A stretch of DNA of 15,186 nt from the NCBI GenBank assembly GCA_045600765.1, contig JAZRYM010000082.1, forward strand, positions 1-15,186, read 5' to 3'. Positions 14,576 to 15,186 of this stretch are shown here, in pieces. Made by a program: the position numbers and the translations under genes. Under the pieces are notes generated by a model, which saw only the letters and a program-made list of their open reading frames with translations, did not search any database and was not told the origin of the DNA. Each line of letters opens with the position of its first letter. Within the stretch, counting starts at the first letter, position 1. The DNA comes from RGIG426 sp045600765. Lineage in GTDB: Bacteria > Bacillota > Clostridia > Oscillospirales > Acutalibacteraceae.

Positions 14576-15115
14576 ATGAGCAACAAGTATGCAGGAACGC
14601 AAACCGAGAAAAACTTAGAGGCGGCATTTGCCGGTGAATCGCAAGCGCGCAACAAATACACCTATTTCGCCTCCAAAGCGAAAAAAGAGGGTTTTGAACA
14701 AATTGCGGCATTGTTTTTGAAAACCGCCGACAATGAAAAAGAGCACGCGAAAATGTGGTTCAAAGAACTGAACGGCATCGGCGACACCGCCGAAAACCTC
14801 GCCGCCGCCGCGGACGGTGAAAACTTCGAATGGACGGATATGTACGAAGAATTCGCCAAAACCGCCGAAGAAGAAGGCTTCCCCGGTCTCGCCGCCAAAT
14901 TCCGCGCGGTTGCCGCGATTGAAAAATGCCACGAGGAGCGCTATCGCGCCCTGCTCAAAAACGTGGAAACGCAGGAAGTGTTCAAAAAGAGCTCCGTCAA
15001 AGTGTGGGAATGCCGCAACTGCGGTCACATCGTTGTCGGCGAAAACGCACCGGCGGTTTGCCCGGTTTGCGCCCACCCGCAAGCGTATTTTGAAATCCAC
15101 GCCGAGAACTATTGA
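14576..15115 (+). CDS. rbr: Rubrerythrin (NADH peroxidase-type, diiron plus rubredoxin domain)
   Basis: Rubrerythrin reduces hydrogen peroxide to water in the cytoplasm of anaerobes, taking electrons from rubredoxin or NADH-linked partners. The 179-aa protein has normal length and domain order: a ferritin-like four-helix domain (about 5-135) and a C-terminal rubredoxin-like domain (about 140-179). By alignment from memory with the Desulfovibrio enzyme, the diiron ligands are E21, E54, H57, E82, E85, E116 and H119, all present. The Fe(Cys)4 ligands are C146, C149, C162 and C165 in WECRNCGH and CPVCAHP. The ATG at 14576 follows AGAGGA. It is a single-gene unit with its own strong promoter and terminator. 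It is intact, with no unusual residues seen. Confidence 0.97.
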   Translation: MSNKYAGTQTEKNLEAAFAGESQARNKYTYFASKAKKEGFEQIAALFLKTADNEKEHAKMWFKELNGIGDTAENLAAAADGENFEWTDMYEEFAKTAEEEGFPGLAAKFRAVAAIEKCHEERYRALLKNVETQEVFKKSSVKVWECRNCGHIVVGENAPAVCPVCAHPQAYFEIHAENY

Positions 15116-15134
15116 GTTTGCACAAAAAAACAGC

Positions 15135-15171
15135 AAAAAAGAGGCAGCGCACTTGCGCCGCCTCTTTTTTT
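15135..15171 (+). terminator. Intrinsic terminator of rubrerythrin
   Basis: GAGGC (15141-15145) and GCGC (15147-15150) pair with GCGC (15155-15158) and GCCTC (15160-15164) with one A-C mismatch, loop ACTT. It is flanked by AAAAAA and TTTTTTT, so it could also work on the minus strand for a convergent gene to the right. Confidence 0.94.
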
Positions 15172-15186
15172 GTGATTGGACTACGA

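Overview
The window looks like a chromosomal accessory stretch from an anaerobic, low-oxygen-adapted member of the Clostridia, perhaps an Oscillospirales-type gut bacterium. That placement is inference. It rests on near-consensus sigma-A promoters with 16-17 bp spacers, AGGAGG-type ribosome binding sites, a PQTGD-type sorting signal on a surface protein, a rubrerythrin, and GTAGGG-type intergenic repeats of the sort seen in such genomes.

Layout. Positions 1-2420 (minus strand) hold the start of a type I restriction-modification locus: a class II Fic-domain protein followed by hsdM, which runs off the left edge. One strong promoter drives the pair, with a perfect 32-bp palindrome just upstream of its -35 box. 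Positions 2536-2895 are intergenic and rich in hairpins. Positions 2896-4875 encode hypothetical protein A (659 aa) with a 4-copy Gln/Asn-rich repeat. Positions 4981-5540 are a 2.4-copy non-coding repeat of about 231 bp. Positions 5631-6404 encode a secreted surface protein with a PQTG sorting signal. Positions 6484-9660 (minus) encode protein C (1058 aa), and 10050-14051 (plus) encode protein B (1333 aa), transcribed divergently from C. Positions 14122-14367 (minus) encode a small hypothetical protein, and 14576-15115 encode rubrerythrin.

The most interesting content is the A/B/C set. These three large proteins lack signal peptides and any domain I recognise. They share a short Pro-Lys-Glu-Pro / aromatic / FG / Tyr module, once in A, once in C and twice in B. 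Their genes also share a distinctive promoter (-35 box TTGCAA or TTGCAC, 17-bp spacer, where every other promoter in the window has TTGAC[AT]). They further share a conserved leader element about 50 nt before the start codon with a GGRGT...ACCCC-type hairpin. This is what a coordinately controlled, undescribed protein family would look like. Its function cannot be read from the sequence.

Nearly all inferred transcription units end in clear intrinsic terminators, including bidirectional ones between convergent genes (6432-6470, 14068-14105). One minus-strand terminator (2536-2580) has no gene upstream of it.
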